A stretch of 64,000 nucleotides of DNA. It comes from Blautia glucerasea. GTDB lineage: Bacteria > Bacillota > Clostridia > Lachnospirales > Lachnospiraceae. The first letter of the stretch is position 1, and every line of letters starts with the position of its first letter. The notes under the pieces are model-generated. The model was given only the letters and a program-made list of their open reading frames with translations. It searched no databases and was not told where the DNA came from. Made by a program: the position numbers and the translations under genes. The DNA lies in contig NZ_JAAITU010000002.1 of assembly GCF_013304385.1 (NCBI RefSeq), positions 62,001-126,000 of the forward strand. Reading direction: 5' to 3'. This document shows positions 10,183 to 19,989 of the stretch, piece after piece.

Positions 10183-10239
10183 AAAAAATCCCTGTAGATC
10201 CTTATTGGCAAATCTTACCAACAGGAATCCACAGGGATT
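10183..10239 (-). terminator. Intrinsic terminator of the cardiolipin synthase gene
   Basis: On the minus strand AATCCCTGTGGAT pairs with ATCTACAGGGATT, followed by a T-run (10183-10188). The rest of the gap (10031-10182) holds the 5' region of the surface-protein gene. A TATAAT-like -10 is present there but without a convincing -35. Confidence 0.75.
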
Positions 10240-10250
10240 TCATTCGCATA

Positions 10251-11852
10251 TTACAACATGGGTGCAAAAAGCCTTAAGATATTCTGCATGATCCGCACAA
10301 AAATATTTCGGTTTTTGCAAAATTCCAAAGTCACAGGTGAACAATAATGCAATGTCTCCACAAAATCCTCTTTAATATCCATAACTACCTTATTACGGCA
10401 GATCCATACTCCATCTTCAAAATGAAGATACAGGCTGCGGTAATCCAGGTTGATGGTACCCACAACTCCCAGTTCATCATCACACACAAAGGACTTGGCG
10501 TGAAGAAAGCCTGGCTGGTACTCATAAATCTTCACCCCTGCCTCCAGCAGCTGCTTATAGTAGGACTGTGTCAGCAGGAAAACCATCTTCTTATCTGGGA
10601 TACCCGGTGTCATAATCCTTACATCAATACCACTTTTGGCAGCAAGACAAAGAGCAGTCATCATCTCATTATCAATGATCAGATAGGGAGTGCAGATGTA
10701 TACATAACGTTTGGCTCTGTTAATGATATTCAGATATACATTCTCACCAACCGTCTCTCCATCCAGCGGCGTATCACAGAACGGTTGAATAAAGCCGTCA
10801 CTTTCAAACTGATCCTTGTGCCATGTATGAGGCAGGTAATGGTCAAATTCGGCATAATCTCTGGATCTTGTCACTACCTTCCACATATGAAGGAACATGG
10901 CCGTCATATTCCAGACAGCCTCGCCTTTCAGCATAACTGCAGTGTCCTTCCAATGTCCGAACCTTTCCTTCTGGTTAATATACTCATCGGCAAGATTAAT
11001 CCCGCCTGTAAATCCCACATATCCGTCAATGATACAGAATTTTCTGTGGTCACGATTATTCAGAATAATATTCAAAATGGGGCGGAAGGTATTGAATACC
11101 TCACACTTGATCCCTTTTTCACGGAGCTGAAGATAATATTTGTGAGGAAGCGTTGTAAGGCAGCCCATATCATCATAGATCAGCCGTACATCTACCCCTT
11201 CCTTAACCTTTTTCTCCAGGATATCCAGAATGGTCCGCCACATTACTCCATCATGGATAATAAAGTATTCAATAAAAATATAGTGCTTTGCCTGATTCAG
11301 TTCTTTGATAAGTACAGGAAACATATCGTCACCCACCTGAAAATACTCAGCTGTAGTATTCTCATGTACCGGATATCCGGAAGAACGAAAAATGTAATCC
11401 GATTGTATACAGGCTGAACGATCTGCCACCTCCAGCTTCTTTCTGGTTTCTGAATCATCCTTCAAATAATCGCTGGTCTGTACAAGCATTTCATTAAACT
11501 GCATCTGCATGGTCCTGGCGATCCTGGACTGTCCAAATACAAGATAAAGTACCAGCCCGAAAATAGGTAGACTAAGAATCAGCATTGCCCAGGCCAGCTT
11601 GTAAGAAGGATTGATCTCTCTATTCACGATCCACAGCACAACAAGAATGCTTAAAATGGTAAGCCCTACTGAAATATATCTGGAATAGCTGGCAGCTTTT
11701 AAGAACAGAAGCAGGAGCCACCCCAGCTGTACAGCCATGGCAAGCACCACATAAAACAATCGATTAAAAATAAGTTTTGCAATTTTCTTCAGTATGATCA
11801 TAATCTCCTGTCCTTTCCCTGCCAGCTTTCCAACTGTTTCCCTATCATACAT
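10251..11852 (-). CDS. cls: Cardiolipin synthase, phospholipase-D superfamily
   Basis: It joins two phosphatidylglycerol molecules into cardiolipin at the membrane. Two or three N-terminal membrane segments (the PLDc_N region, about residues 25-110) precede two HKD motifs: HRKFCIIDG near residue 268 and HAKSFVCDDE near 449. GGIN and GTIN follow them, as is usual in the family. As called it has 533 residues. A second possible start is the ATG at 11801, with AGGAG just before it (3-nt gap), giving 516 residues; the first 17 residues are therefore uncertain. It is alone between two terminators, with a tandem 15-nt repeat just upstream. Confidence 0.92.
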   Translation of the reverse strand: MYDRETVGKLAGKGQEIMIILKKIAKLIFNRLFYVVLAMAVQLGWLLLLFLKAASYSRYISVGLTILSILVVLWIVNREINPSYKLAWAMLILSLPIFGLVLYLVFGQSRIARTMQMQFNEMLVQTSDYLKDDSETRKKLEVADRSACIQSDYIFRSSGYPVHENTTAEYFQVGDDMFPVLIKELNQAKHYIFIEYFIIHDGVMWRTILDILEKKVKEGVDVRLIYDDMGCLTTLPHKYYLQLREKGIKCEVFNTFRPILNIILNNRDHRKFCIIDGYVGFTGGINLADEYINQKERFGHWKDTAVMLKGEAVWNMTAMFLHMWKVVTRSRDYAEFDHYLPHTWHKDQFESDGFIQPFCDTPLDGETVGENVYLNIINRAKRYVYICTPYLIIDNEMMTALCLAAKSGIDVRIMTPGIPDKKMVFLLTQSYYKQLLEAGVKIYEYQPGFLHAKSFVCDDELGVVGTINLDYRSLYLHFEDGVWICRNKVVMDIKEDFVETLHYCSPVTLEFCKNRNIFVRIMQNILRLFAPML

Positions 11853-11870
11853 AGTGATGCCACCGTCAGA

Positions 11871-11901
11871 AAGTATATCCGTTTAAAAGTATATCCGTTT
11901 A
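11871..11901. repeat. Two tandem copies of a 15-nt sequence upstream of cls
   Basis: AAGTATATCCGTTTA occurs at 11871-11885 and again at 11887-11901, 16 nt apart, between the cls start and the rpsU terminator. On the coding strand each copy contains TATACT. It could be an operator or overlapping -10 elements, or simply a small duplication. Confidence 0.6.
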
Positions 11902-11904
11902 GAT

Positions 11905-11934
11905 AAAAATCCCTGACCGTATCAGTCAGGGATT
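11905..11934 (-). terminator. Intrinsic terminator of rpsU
   Basis: On the minus strand AATCCCTGAC-loop-GTCAGGGATT is followed by a T-run (11905-11909), just after the rpsU stop codon. Confidence 0.85.
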
Positions 11935-11946
11935 TCTTGCGCACAA

Positions 11947-12123
11947 TTAATTATATTTACGTTTTCTTGCGGCTTCAGATTTTTTCTTACGACGAACGCT
12001 TGGCTTCTCGTAATGCTCTCTCTTACGGATTTCCTGCTGGATACCCGCTTTCGCACAACTTCTCTTAAATCTGCGAAGAGCGCTATCTAAAGTCTCGTTC
12101 TCTTTGACGATTACGTTTGACAT
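11947..12123 (-). CDS. rpsU: 30S ribosomal protein S21
   Basis: The 58-residue protein begins [19 protein letters not shown] and ends in the Lys/Arg-rich tail typical of S21, a small late-assembling protein of the 30S platform. The start is ATG 12123, with GGAGG/AGGTG-like ribosome binding sequence upstream. The longer frame that runs back to 12234 overlaps the promoter and gives no family-like sequence. It is a monocistronic gene with its own consensus promoter and terminator. Confidence 0.95.
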   Translation of the reverse strand: MSNVIVKENETLDSALRRFKRSCAKAGIQQEIRKREHYEKPSVRRKKKSEAARKRKYN

Positions 12124-12201
12124 AGACCCACACCTAACCTCCCTCCAGTTGTAGATTGTGCTGAAATACAACTGTATGGGTATTTTTCTTGCACGAACAT
12201 T

Positions 12202-12231
12202 ATTATATATCATACCCTGCTGGTTCGTCAA
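12202..12231 (-). promoter_or_regulatory. Promoter of rpsU
   Basis: On the minus strand, -35 TTGACG (12226-12231) and -10 TATAAT (12202-12207) have an 18-nt spacer, about 80 nt upstream of the rpsU start. This leaves a leader of roughly 70 nt. Confidence 0.8.
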
Positions 12232-12303
12232 CAACTTTTGGCTTTTTTTGCAAAATCTTTTTGCATATTCCTGCCGGGTCTGAATCTTTTTCCAAAAGAC
12301 GGA

Positions 12304-14943
12304 TTATTTCAGCTGTCCTTCCAGAATACCAGCAGCTGCTGCAATAGCCTCATCTGCTTTTTCAGGATTACGTCCGCCGGCCTGGGCCATATTCGGACGT
12401 CCGCCACCGCCGCCGCCAACAATAGCAGCCACAGCTTTTACAAGATTACCTGCATGTGCTCCTGCCTTCTGGGCAGCATCTGTAACCATGGCAAGTACAT
12501 TTACCTTACCATCATTCACTGCAGCAAGGACAACTACGCCTTCGCCCAGTTTTTCCTTCAGCTGATCGCCCAGGTCACGAAGTCCGTTCATATCAACGCC
12601 CTCTACCTTTGCAGCAAGAAGACGAATGCCCTTCACTTCCACAACCTGATCCATAACGTCCCCAAGTGCTCCCTGTGCCAGCTTACTCTTAAGGGATTCG
12701 TTCTCGGAAGATACTGCCTTTAATTCACTTTGCAGATGCTGGATCTTCTCCACTACCTGAGATGGATTTGCCTTTAATGCTTTGGCAGCTTCCTGAAGCA
12801 TTTCTTCCTGTTTCTTGTAATATTCGATAACACCTTTGCCTGTAAGAGCCTCAATACGGCGTACACCAGCTGCAATACCTGCTTCGGAAACAATCTTGAA
12901 CAGCATGATCTCCCCTGTATTTGCTACATGGGTACCACCGCAAAGTTCCTTGGAGAAATCTCCCATGGAAACCACACGTACCTTCTGGGCATATTTCTCT
13001 CCGAACAATGCCATAGCTCCAGATTTCTTTGCTTCCTCGATGTCCATCACATTTATATTAACAGGAAGGGATGCCTGGATCTTTTCATTTACAAGATCCT
13101 CTACCTTTGACAGCTCTTCACTGGTCATTGCCTGGAAATGAGCAAAGTCAAAACGCAGTCTGTCTGGTGTTACAAGGGAACCCTTCTGCTCCACATATGC
13201 ACCAAGTACAACCTTTAACGCCTTCTGAAGCAGATGAGTAGCACTGTGGTTCTTCTCTGTATCTTTTCTTGCCTGGCTGTCCACGATCAAAGAAACGGTC
13301 TCGCCCTCTGTGATCATGCCAGACTCCATATAACCAACATGGCCAAACTTGCCGCCGCGAAGCTTAATGGTATCTTCTACAACAAATCTGCCATTTGCAG
13401 TCTGGATCACACCAGTATCGCCAACCTGACCGCCCATAGTTGCATAAAATGGTGTCTGCTCTACAAATACAGTACCCTTCTGCCCTTCCATAAGGGAAGA
13501 TACTACTTCTGTCTCTGTAGTAAGAACGGTCACCTTGGAATCAAAAGTCAGATGATCATAGCCTACAAACTCAGTAGTAACAGAGGTATCGATCTGGTCA
13601 TATACTGTAGCATCTGCGCCCATGTAGTTTGATACTTCATGGGCATCATGGGCTTTTTTCCTCTGCTCATCCATAGCAGCCTTAAAGCCATCCTCGTCTA
13701 CCTGGTATCCCTTTTCCTCCAGGATCTCTTTTGTAAGATCAAGAGGGAATCCATAAGTATCATACAGCTTGAATGCATTGGCACCGGAAAGTGTCTTCTC
13801 CCCTGCCTGGTTCATATCCTCTTCCATGTCGCCAAGGATACGCAGACCCTGGTCAATGGTCTTATTGAACTGATTCTCTTCATTGGTAAGTACCCTGAAG
13901 ATGAAATCCTTCTTTTCTTCCAGCTCCGGATATCCGTCCTTGGAACCATTGATCACTTCCTCACTAAGCTTGGAAAGGAATGCTCCCTCAATACCAAGAA
14001 GGCGTCCATGACGGGCTGCACGGCGGATCAGACGGCGAAGTACATAGCCTCTTCCTTCATTGGTAGGCATAATACCATCAGAGATCATAAATGTAGCAGA
14101 ACGGATATGGTCTGTGATCAGACGGATAGAAACATCATACTCATGCTTCACGCCGTACTCTTTGCCTGAAATCTTGCTTACAAGATTACGCAGGGAGCAG
14201 ATGGTATCCACATCAAAAATGGAATCCACATCCTGTACAACTACAGCCAGACGCTCAAGCCCCATACCTGTATCAATATTCTTCTGTTTCAGTTCTGTAT
14301 AATTGCCGTTTCCGTCATTCTCAAACTGTGTAAAAACATCGTTCCAGACTTCCATATAGCGGTCACAGTCACAGCCAACTGTACAGCCTGGCTTACCGCA
14401 GCCATACTTCTCACCACGGTCATAATAAATCTCTGAACATGGACCGCAAGGACCTGCTCCATGCTCCCAGAAGTTGTCTTCTTTGCCAAATTTGAAAATA
14501 CGCTCTGCCGGGATGCCGATCTCTTTATTCCAGATCTGGAAAGCTTCATCATCATCCACATATACAGAAGGGTACAGCCTGTCCGGATCCAGTCCTACTA
14601 CCTTTGTAAGGAACTCCCAGGACCAGTTCAGTGCCTCTCTCTTAAAATAATCGCCAAAGGAAAAATTGCCAAGCATCTCAAAAAATGTACCATGACGGGC
14701 AGTCTTTCCTACATTCTCAATATCACCTGTACGAATACACTTCTGACAGGTACTTACCCTTGTGCGAGGCGGCTTCTCAGCTCCTGTAAAGTATGGTTTT
14801 AAAGGTGTCATACCTGCATTGATCAGAAGAACACTTTTGTCTCCCTGAGGAACCAGGGGAAAGCTTTTCATTACAAGGTGTCCCTTGCTTTCCATGAAAT
14901 CCAGAAACATCTTTCGAAGTTCGTTCACTCCGTATTTCTTCAT
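12304..14943 (-). CDS. alaS: Alanyl-tRNA synthetase
   Basis: It charges tRNA-Ala and clears mischarged Ser- and Gly-tRNA. The 879-residue length is normal. The class II catalytic domain opens with MKKYGVNELRKMFLDFMESKGH and contains the RGYVLRRLIRRAARHGR stretch. The editing domain shows its zinc ligands in NHSATH (near residue 563) and CGGTH (near 666). A glycine-rich tail (IVGGGGGGRP) ends the C-Ala domain. ATG 14943 follows GTAGGAGGAAATAGAA. The tyrS stop is 86 nt upstream, with no T-rich terminator but a GC-rich hairpin in the gap, so some read-through from tyrS is possible. No T-box was seen for alaS itself. Confidence 0.97.
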   Translation of the reverse strand: MKKYGVNELRKMFLDFMESKGHLVMKSFPLVPQGDKSVLLINAGMTPLKPYFTGAEKPPRTRVSTCQKCIRTGDIENVGKTARHGTFFEMLGNFSFGDYFKREALNWSWEFLTKVVGLDPDRLYPSVYVDDDEAFQIWNKEIGIPAERIFKFGKEDNFWEHGAGPCGPCSEIYYDRGEKYGCGKPGCTVGCDCDRYMEVWNDVFTQFENDGNGNYTELKQKNIDTGMGLERLAVVVQDVDSIFDVDTICSLRNLVSKISGKEYGVKHEYDVSIRLITDHIRSATFMISDGIMPTNEGRGYVLRRLIRRAARHGRLLGIEGAFLSKLSEEVINGSKDGYPELEEKKDFIFRVLTNEENQFNKTIDQGLRILGDMEEDMNQAGEKTLSGANAFKLYDTYGFPLDLTKEILEEKGYQVDEDGFKAAMDEQRKKAHDAHEVSNYMGADATVYDQIDTSVTTEFVGYDHLTFDSKVTVLTTETEVVSSLMEGQKGTVFVEQTPFYATMGGQVGDTGVIQTANGRFVVEDTIKLRGGKFGHVGYMESGMITEGETVSLIVDSQARKDTEKNHSATHLLQKALKVVLGAYVEQKGSLVTPDRLRFDFAHFQAMTSEELSKVEDLVNEKIQASLPVNINVMDIEEAKKSGAMALFGEKYAQKVRVVSMGDFSKELCGGTHVANTGEIMLFKIVSEAGIAAGVRRIEALTGKGVIEYYKKQEEMLQEAAKALKANPSQVVEKIQHLQSELKAVSSENESLKSKLAQGALGDVMDQVVEVKGIRLLAAKVEGVDMNGLRDLGDQLKEKLGEGVVVLAAVNDGKVNVLAMVTDAAQKAGAHAGNLVKAVAAIVGGGGGGRPNMAQAGGRNPEKADEAIAAAAGILEGQLK

Positions 14944-15029
14944 TTCTATTTCCTCCTACATCGTTCAGAATGTCCACAGCCGCTTGTTTGCAGCTGCGGA
15001 AGCACTGTTTTTTATCTTAACATATCTTA

Positions 15030-16259
15030 TTATTTTAAGCAAACTCTATTGAATTTTTTCTTTCCACGCTTCAGGATCACACCTTCACCCTGGAAGTCTT
15101 CTTTTTTCATGGCATGTCGGATGTCTGTATTCTTCTCTCCGTCAATGGAAACCCCGCCCTGCTCAATGGCTCTTCTGCCTTCAGAACGGGTAGGAACAAG
15201 ACTTGTCTTTACAAGAAGCGTGATCAGATCAATGGTTCCATCCTCTGCAAAATCACTGTCCTCAAGCTCTGTGCATGGCATATGGGCTGTATCTGCACTG
15301 CCGCCGAACAGTGCCTGTGCACCGGCCTGGGCCTTCTTTGCCTCTTCTTCTCCGTGAACAAGTTCTGTCAGCTGATATGCCAGGATATCTTTGGCTTTGT
15401 TCAGCTGGCTTCCTTCCCATTTCTCCATCTCCTGGATCTCCTCCAAAGGAAGGAAGGTAAGAAGCTTCATGCATTTGATCACATCTGCATCATCTACATT
15501 ACGCCAGTACTGGTAGAAATCAAATGGAGAGGTTTTATTAGGATCCAGCCATACAGCTCCGGACTGGGTTTTGCCCATCTTCTTGCCCTCTGAATTAAGC
15601 AGAAGAGTGATGGTCATTGCATAAGCATCTTTGCCCAGCTTTCTGCGGATCAGCTCTGTACCGCCCAGCATGTTGCTCCACTGGTCATCGCCGCCGAACT
15701 GCATATTGCAGCCGTATTTCTGGAACAGCATGTAGAAGTCATAGCTCTGCATGATCATGTAGTTAAATTCAAGGAAGCTTAAGCCTCTTTCCATACGCTG
15801 CTTGTAACACTCAGCTGTCAGCATTCTGTTGACTGAAAAATGAGGGCCAACCTCTCTTAAAAGCTCTACGTAATTCAGGTTCATCAGCCAGTCTGCATTA
15901 TTCACCATCATAGCCTTGCCATCTGAAAAATCAATAAAGCGTTCCATCTGCTTCTTGAAACAGTCAATGTTATGCTGAATGGTTTCCTTAGTCATCATTT
16001 GACGCATATCTGTTCTGCCGGAAGGATCTCCGATCATACCTGTACCGCCGCCTAACAGTGCGATAGGACGGTTGCCTGCCATCTGAAGACGTTTCATCAG
16101 GCAAAGTGCCATAAAGTGTCCTACATGAAGACTGTCTGCTGTGGGGTCAAAGCCAATATAAAATGTAGCCTTACCATTATTTACCAATTCCTTGATCTCG
16201 TCCTCGTCTGTCACCTGCGCGATCAGACCTCTCGCTTTCAGTTCTTCCCAAACTGTCAT
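15030..16259 (-). CDS. tyrS: Tyrosyl-tRNA synthetase
   Basis: This class I synthetase has 409 residues. The HIGH-type motif is LHVGH near residue 47. The second signature is KMGKTQ near residue 229, the form in which Gly replaces the middle Ser of KMSKS, as is common in bacterial TyrRS of this branch. An S4-like RNA-binding domain forms the C-terminal ~80 residues ([23 protein letters not shown]). The start at 16259 is preceded by AGGAGGAAAG. Expression should respond to uncharged tRNA-Tyr through the T-box leader immediately upstream. Confidence 0.96.
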   Translation of the reverse strand: MTVWEELKARGLIAQVTDEDEIKELVNNGKATFYIGFDPTADSLHVGHFMALCLMKRLQMAGNRPIALLGGGTGMIGDPSGRTDMRQMMTKETIQHNIDCFKKQMERFIDFSDGKAMMVNNADWLMNLNYVELLREVGPHFSVNRMLTAECYKQRMERGLSFLEFNYMIMQSYDFYMLFQKYGCNMQFGGDDQWSNMLGGTELIRRKLGKDAYAMTITLLLNSEGKKMGKTQSGAVWLDPNKTSPFDFYQYWRNVDDADVIKCMKLLTFLPLEEIQEMEKWEGSQLNKAKDILAYQLTELVHGEEEAKKAQAGAQALFGGSADTAHMPCTELEDSDFAEDGTIDLITLLVKTSLVPTRSEGRRAIEQGGVSIDGEKNTDIRHAMKKEDFQGEGVILKRGKKKFNRVCLK

Positions 16260-16269
16260 CTTTCTTTCC

Positions 16270-16573
16270 TCCTGTTAATAAAAAAATCCCGGCTCCTTGT
16301 CCTTTTAGGACGAGAACCGGGATCCCGTGATACCACCTAAATTTGCTGAGAACTCACATTCTCTGCCTCCGCAAGTGACTGGCTCTTATAGCAAATCACT
16401 TCAGCCTTGTAACGGACGCCACACCGCCGCAGCCTACTAAGACAGATCATCTGTTGGGTGCGGAACTCCGGGAGGTATTCACATAATTTCCACCTGCGCC
16501 TCTCACCCTCCGGCTGCTCTCTGTAGGCTTATCCTTATGCTACTCTTTCCCATCCAAGTCTTTTTCTGATATA
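16270..16573 (-). promoter_or_regulatory. T-box riboswitch, tRNA-Tyr responsive, upstream of tyrS
   Basis: The T-box core AGGTGGTATCACG is at 16326-16338 (minus strand). It runs straight into a terminator whose GC-rich arms (CCCGGTTCTCGTCC and GGACAAGGAGCCGGG) precede a run of seven T. Upstream, a specifier loop reading GAATAC puts TAC, a Tyr codon, at 16475-16477, which matches the downstream gene. Uncharged tRNA-Tyr should stabilise the antiterminator. The 5' edge follows from the promoter at 16580-16608. Confidence 0.93.
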
Positions 16574-16579
16574 TTTGCA

Positions 16580-16608
16580 AGTATACAAAGATGCCCCCAA
16601 AAAGTCAA
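16580..16608 (-). promoter_or_regulatory. Promoter of the tyrS T-box transcript
   Basis: On the minus strand, TTGACT (16603-16608), a 17-nt spacer and TATACT (16580-16585) lie just before the T-box leader. Confidence 0.8.
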
Positions 16609-16692
16609 GGCTTTTCCAGGGTGCTTTTACAACTTAATGCAATGCAGTCACCGTTTTAAAAGAAATCTGCACCATACCAAAATTATAAAAAA

Positions 16693-18396
16693 TCAGTTTA
16701 TTGTTCTCCATACACCGGTTCTTTCAAAATTCTCTGCCACCATTCCTGCTGCTTTTACGATCTTCGGATCGTATCCCAGCATATCCAGAAGACGTATCGC
16801 ATTTCTGGTGGTTGCCCTTCCTTTTCTCAGGATATAATCAAACACCACTTCATGCTCACGTACCTCTTCCTGAAAATGGTAATTCTCATAAACACCATTC
16901 AGGATATAAGAAAGCTCAATATCATGAGTGGCTGCAAAAGGCAGGATCCATTTTTTGTCAAGAGCATTCAGGATCTGAGAGGATGCAGCTATTCTTTCAA
17001 TCGTATTGGTTCCTCGAAGGACCTCATCAATGATGCACAATAGAGGAACTTCTTTTTTACCTTCATCCAGAATCCTTTTCAGGGATTTGATCTCTACAAT
17101 AAAATAACTTTCGCCGCCGGACAAATCATCCCTAAGAGCCATGGAAGTCATAACCTTCAAAAAAGGAGCCTTGTAACAGCTGCAGGTACAGGTAAGTAAG
17201 GTCTGCGCCAGAATACTGTTTAAAGCCACATTTTTAAGGAATGTAGACTTTCCGGAAGCATTGGAGCCTGTCACAAGTGTGCCGCCCTTAGCCTGGATAC
17301 TGTTGGCAACTGCTTCTGTAAGAAGGGGATGATACAGATCAGCCGCTTCCAGGGAAACAGGCTGTGCTGTAGTATAAGGCAGAAATTCCGGCCTGCACCA
17401 GTAAGACAGCATTTCACGAAAGGATGCTATAGAAATAGCAGCATCCAGTTCCCCGATGCATTGGATCATCTGCAGGATCTGCCCGGTCTTTCCCTGAACC
17501 TGATCCAGCAGGCTGTTATATACAAGAATATCTACATGGGTCAGCATACGCACATAGTCCATCACTACCTGAAGGCCATCCCCAGCCCCATTACTGCCAG
17601 TGATAAAAACAGATCTTTTCCGAATTTTGTGAAAGACCTTCCTGCCCTCCCTGATACCATCCATCTGCTCCTTGATTTCCGGCCAATCCACTGGTTCCAA
17701 TTCATCTGCAGCTGAAAGCATACGTATCAGCTGAGAAAAACAGATAAGGTAGGCTTCGATCAGCTTCCTGTCCCTGCCGACATAATACACCACCACATTG
17801 GTGATCATGATGATCAGCAAAAAGAAAAATCCATAAACCGGCGAAAAAGGAAGGAGCACCAGACTGGCCAGAAGGACCAGAAGAAGGACCGCATGAATCC
17901 CTGTATGCACTCTCGGCGCATCCTTTAAGGCCAGTACTGTATCCGAGAGAGAGCCTGCGCCATTTTTGCTGATTTTGGCCAAAGACTGTAAAAGCCTTTC
18001 TCTTTTTTGCTGGGAAGCAGCAAAAAACTGAATCAGATCTTCTCTTTTATCTGCTTCTTCTTTTGAAAACACTGGAAGCCTCATCATGGAATAAAGCACA
18101 TCCTCTCCTGGTGAGGAAATGGTCTGATTCACCATCATATACATACTGTCCAGATCCAGGTCATTCCAGGTAATGTCATCAATATAAAATCTATCTTCTT
18201 TTATCCGTTTGTAGTAATGAGAGATCTTATCCAGATCCCCTGGCTCATATCTACGCTGCGACGGCTTTCCGTACGCGTTTCTGATCTTTTGAAGAAGCTG
18301 TTTTTGGTTTTTCCTGTTTTCATGCAGCATCCATATGACAAACAGCAGGATAAATCCTGCTGCCATCAAAATCGCTGTAAGGTATGAATGATTCAT
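16693..18396 (-). CDS. Membrane-anchored MutS-like ATPase
   Basis: This 567-residue protein carries a MutS domain V ATPase at its C-terminus: Walker A TGSNASGKST near residue 375 and Walker B LLCIIDEVLRGTN near 453, followed by the ATHD switch. It has no mismatch-recognition domain. It has one N-terminal membrane segment (about residues 7-23) and a hydrophobic pair around residues 170-210 (LLLVLLASLVLLPFSPVYGF and the following stretch). Canonical MutS is soluble and ~850-900 residues, so a direct mismatch-repair role is doubtful. The start is ATG 18396, 11 nt after the cell-wall hydrolase stop, with AAGGAGG overlapping that stop. The two genes therefore form an operon. Confidence 0.85.
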   Translation of the reverse strand: MNHSYLTAILMAAGFILLFVIWMLHENRKNQKQLLQKIRNAYGKPSQRRYEPGDLDKISHYYKRIKEDRFYIDDITWNDLDLDSMYMMVNQTISSPGEDVLYSMMRLPVFSKEEADKREDLIQFFAASQQKRERLLQSLAKISKNGAGSLSDTVLALKDAPRVHTGIHAVLLLVLLASLVLLPFSPVYGFFFLLIIMITNVVVYYVGRDRKLIEAYLICFSQLIRMLSAADELEPVDWPEIKEQMDGIREGRKVFHKIRKRSVFITGSNGAGDGLQVVMDYVRMLTHVDILVYNSLLDQVQGKTGQILQMIQCIGELDAAISIASFREMLSYWCRPEFLPYTTAQPVSLEAADLYHPLLTEAVANSIQAKGGTLVTGSNASGKSTFLKNVALNSILAQTLLTCTCSCYKAPFLKVMTSMALRDDLSGGESYFIVEIKSLKRILDEGKKEVPLLCIIDEVLRGTNTIERIAASSQILNALDKKWILPFAATHDIELSYILNGVYENYHFQEEVREHEVVFDYILRKGRATTRNAIRLLDMLGYDPKIVKAAGMVAENFERTGVWRTIN

Positions 18397-18407
18397 CCCA
18401 GCCTCCT

Positions 18408-19790
18408 TTATACCCAGTCAACAAAAAACATATGATCCTTATATTGACAGGATTTCACTTTACTGAAATTAAGGGGCTGTTTCCAGTATGCACTGATCGT
18501 CATAAAATACATGTAATTGAAGTCTTTTGTATCAATGCCTTTCAGCGTCCTCTTAGTCCCATTTGTCACATATTCATTAAAAATCTTCATCGCTTCACTG
18601 GCTGCCTGATAAGCAAGCTCCCTGTTATCAAACTGCCCATTCAGACGTTTCAAAAGTACTCCATTTGTCACAACTGAATACTGTGGGAATGTGGTGCCAT
18701 GGTACAGCACATAACGTACACTGGATGGAAACTCCCTGTCTGCCTTAATGGTGCGGTTCAGCACGGTAAGTACTACAGCTTCCATACCTACCAGCCCCTG
18801 ATTGCCAGCCTCAGACTCACAGAAAGCTGCCAACAGATCCAGATCAGACTTTTCTCCGTTAGCAACACCCGGATGGCTTAAGTATTCCTTCATTACTGTA
18901 TAATTTCTGGCATTTTTCTCATCATAGACAATCATGGTCTTATCATTGGCAACCACATTTGGAGCAGCAACCTGAGAAGCAACGCCGCTGGAACTGAACT
19001 TATAAGATATACCGTCGATCACTGCTGTTGTATTGGTATACATAACCCCTTTGGAATTAAAATAATATGTTTTGCCATTTAATGTAAGCCAACCGGTCTG
19101 TGCACGTCCATCCGTTGGATTAAAATAATATTTCTTCTTTGAAATGGTGTAAAAGCCCTTCTGGTAACGGAAGCCTGTTGATTTTACAAAATAGTAATAT
19201 GCTCCATCTACCTTCTGAAGACCGGTATACATAAAACCGCTCTTTGGGCTGAAATACCGGGCATGCTGTTTGGAATTCACTACCCAGCCTGTAGCCATAC
19301 GGCCGGAACCGGAAAAGTACCGCTTCCTGCCGGAAACAGTTACCCATCCCTTCAGCATGGCACCTGTGTTCTTTTTAAAATAATACCGGTATCCATTGGC
19401 ATCTTTCATCCATCCAGTAACCATACGTCCGTTTGCAGGGGAAAAATAACGTGTGATCCCAGACTTGTCCTTTACAAAGCCGGTGGCCATGATCCCTTTG
19501 CCCATGGAAAAGTACCGTACTCTCCGGCCCTTACTGTCTAACTGCCAGCCCTTTACCTGTACCCCTGTTTTCTTATTGAAATAATATTTCTTTCCGTTCA
19601 GGTTCAGCCAGCCTTTATGCTTCTTGCCGCTGTCATCTATGTAGTATGTTTTCCCTTTTACTGTACGAAATCCCTTGGCAGCAGCCTTTACTTCCCCTGC
19701 TCCCATTTGTAATGTGAGTACTGCAGCAAATACCGCTAACAGCACCAGTAAAAAATGATTCCTGGAAGATTTTTTTGCTTTTTCACTCAT
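18408..19790 (-). CDS. Secreted cell-wall hydrolase with choline-binding-like repeats and SleB-type domain
   Basis: A signal peptide (hydrophobic core around FLLVLLAVFAAVLTL) leads into about ten 20-residue repeats of the aromatic GW..YYF type, which bind cell-wall polymers. The C-terminal ~160 residues resemble the SleB/Hydrolase_2 lytic domain (DLLAAFCESEAGNQGLVGME, then VVLTVLNR), with the Glu expected for glycan-strand cleavage. The start is ATG 19790 (460 residues), after ACGGAGAGACGG; the in-frame TTG 21 nt upstream lacks a ribosome binding site. A perfect consensus promoter lies upstream, and the membrane MutS-like gene is co-transcribed downstream. It is more likely a vegetative wall-remodelling enzyme than a spore-germination one, because of the repeats. 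Confidence 0.82.
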   Translation of the reverse strand: MSEKAKKSSRNHFLLVLLAVFAAVLTLQMGAGEVKAAAKGFRTVKGKTYYIDDSGKKHKGWLNLNGKKYYFNKKTGVQVKGWQLDSKGRRVRYFSMGKGIMATGFVKDKSGITRYFSPANGRMVTGWMKDANGYRYYFKKNTGAMLKGWVTVSGRKRYFSGSGRMATGWVVNSKQHARYFSPKSGFMYTGLQKVDGAYYYFVKSTGFRYQKGFYTISKKKYYFNPTDGRAQTGWLTLNGKTYYFNSKGVMYTNTTAVIDGISYKFSSSGVASQVAAPNVVANDKTMIVYDEKNARNYTVMKEYLSHPGVANGEKSDLDLLAAFCESEAGNQGLVGMEAVVLTVLNRTIKADREFPSSVRYVLYHGTTFPQYSVVTNGVLLKRLNGQFDNRELAYQAASEAMKIFNEYVTNGTKRTLKGIDTKDFNYMYFMTISAYWKQPLNFSKVKSCQYKDHMFFVDWV

Positions 19791-19859
19791 ATCCGTCTCT
19801 CCGTTTGTCAAATTATGTCGATTTCATTTCAAAGATTACAAAGTTGTTAAATTTCTTTC

Positions 19860-19888
19860 ATTATATCCTAATATAATAAATCTGTCAA
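19860..19888 (-). promoter_or_regulatory. Consensus promoter of the hydrolase / MutS-like operon
   Basis: On the minus strand, TTGACA (19883-19888), exactly 17 nt, then TATAAT (19860-19865), about 70 nt upstream of the ATG at 19790. Confidence 0.85.
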
Positions 19889-19989
19889 TTCATTGTAATT
19901 ATGTTGCTGTGCACAGGTGTAATTATGATTCACACAAATCTTGTCCTGTTCATAAGATGAAGTGTAAACAATTTCTGGAGGATTTTAAC

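Noticed and set aside
10347-11417. 356-codon plus-strand frame opposite cls
   Set aside because: Shadow of the well-supported cardiolipin synthase gene; no recognisable motifs.
12124-12234. N-terminal extension of rpsU
   Set aside because: The extra codons cover the consensus promoter and leader; S21 family length is 58 residues.
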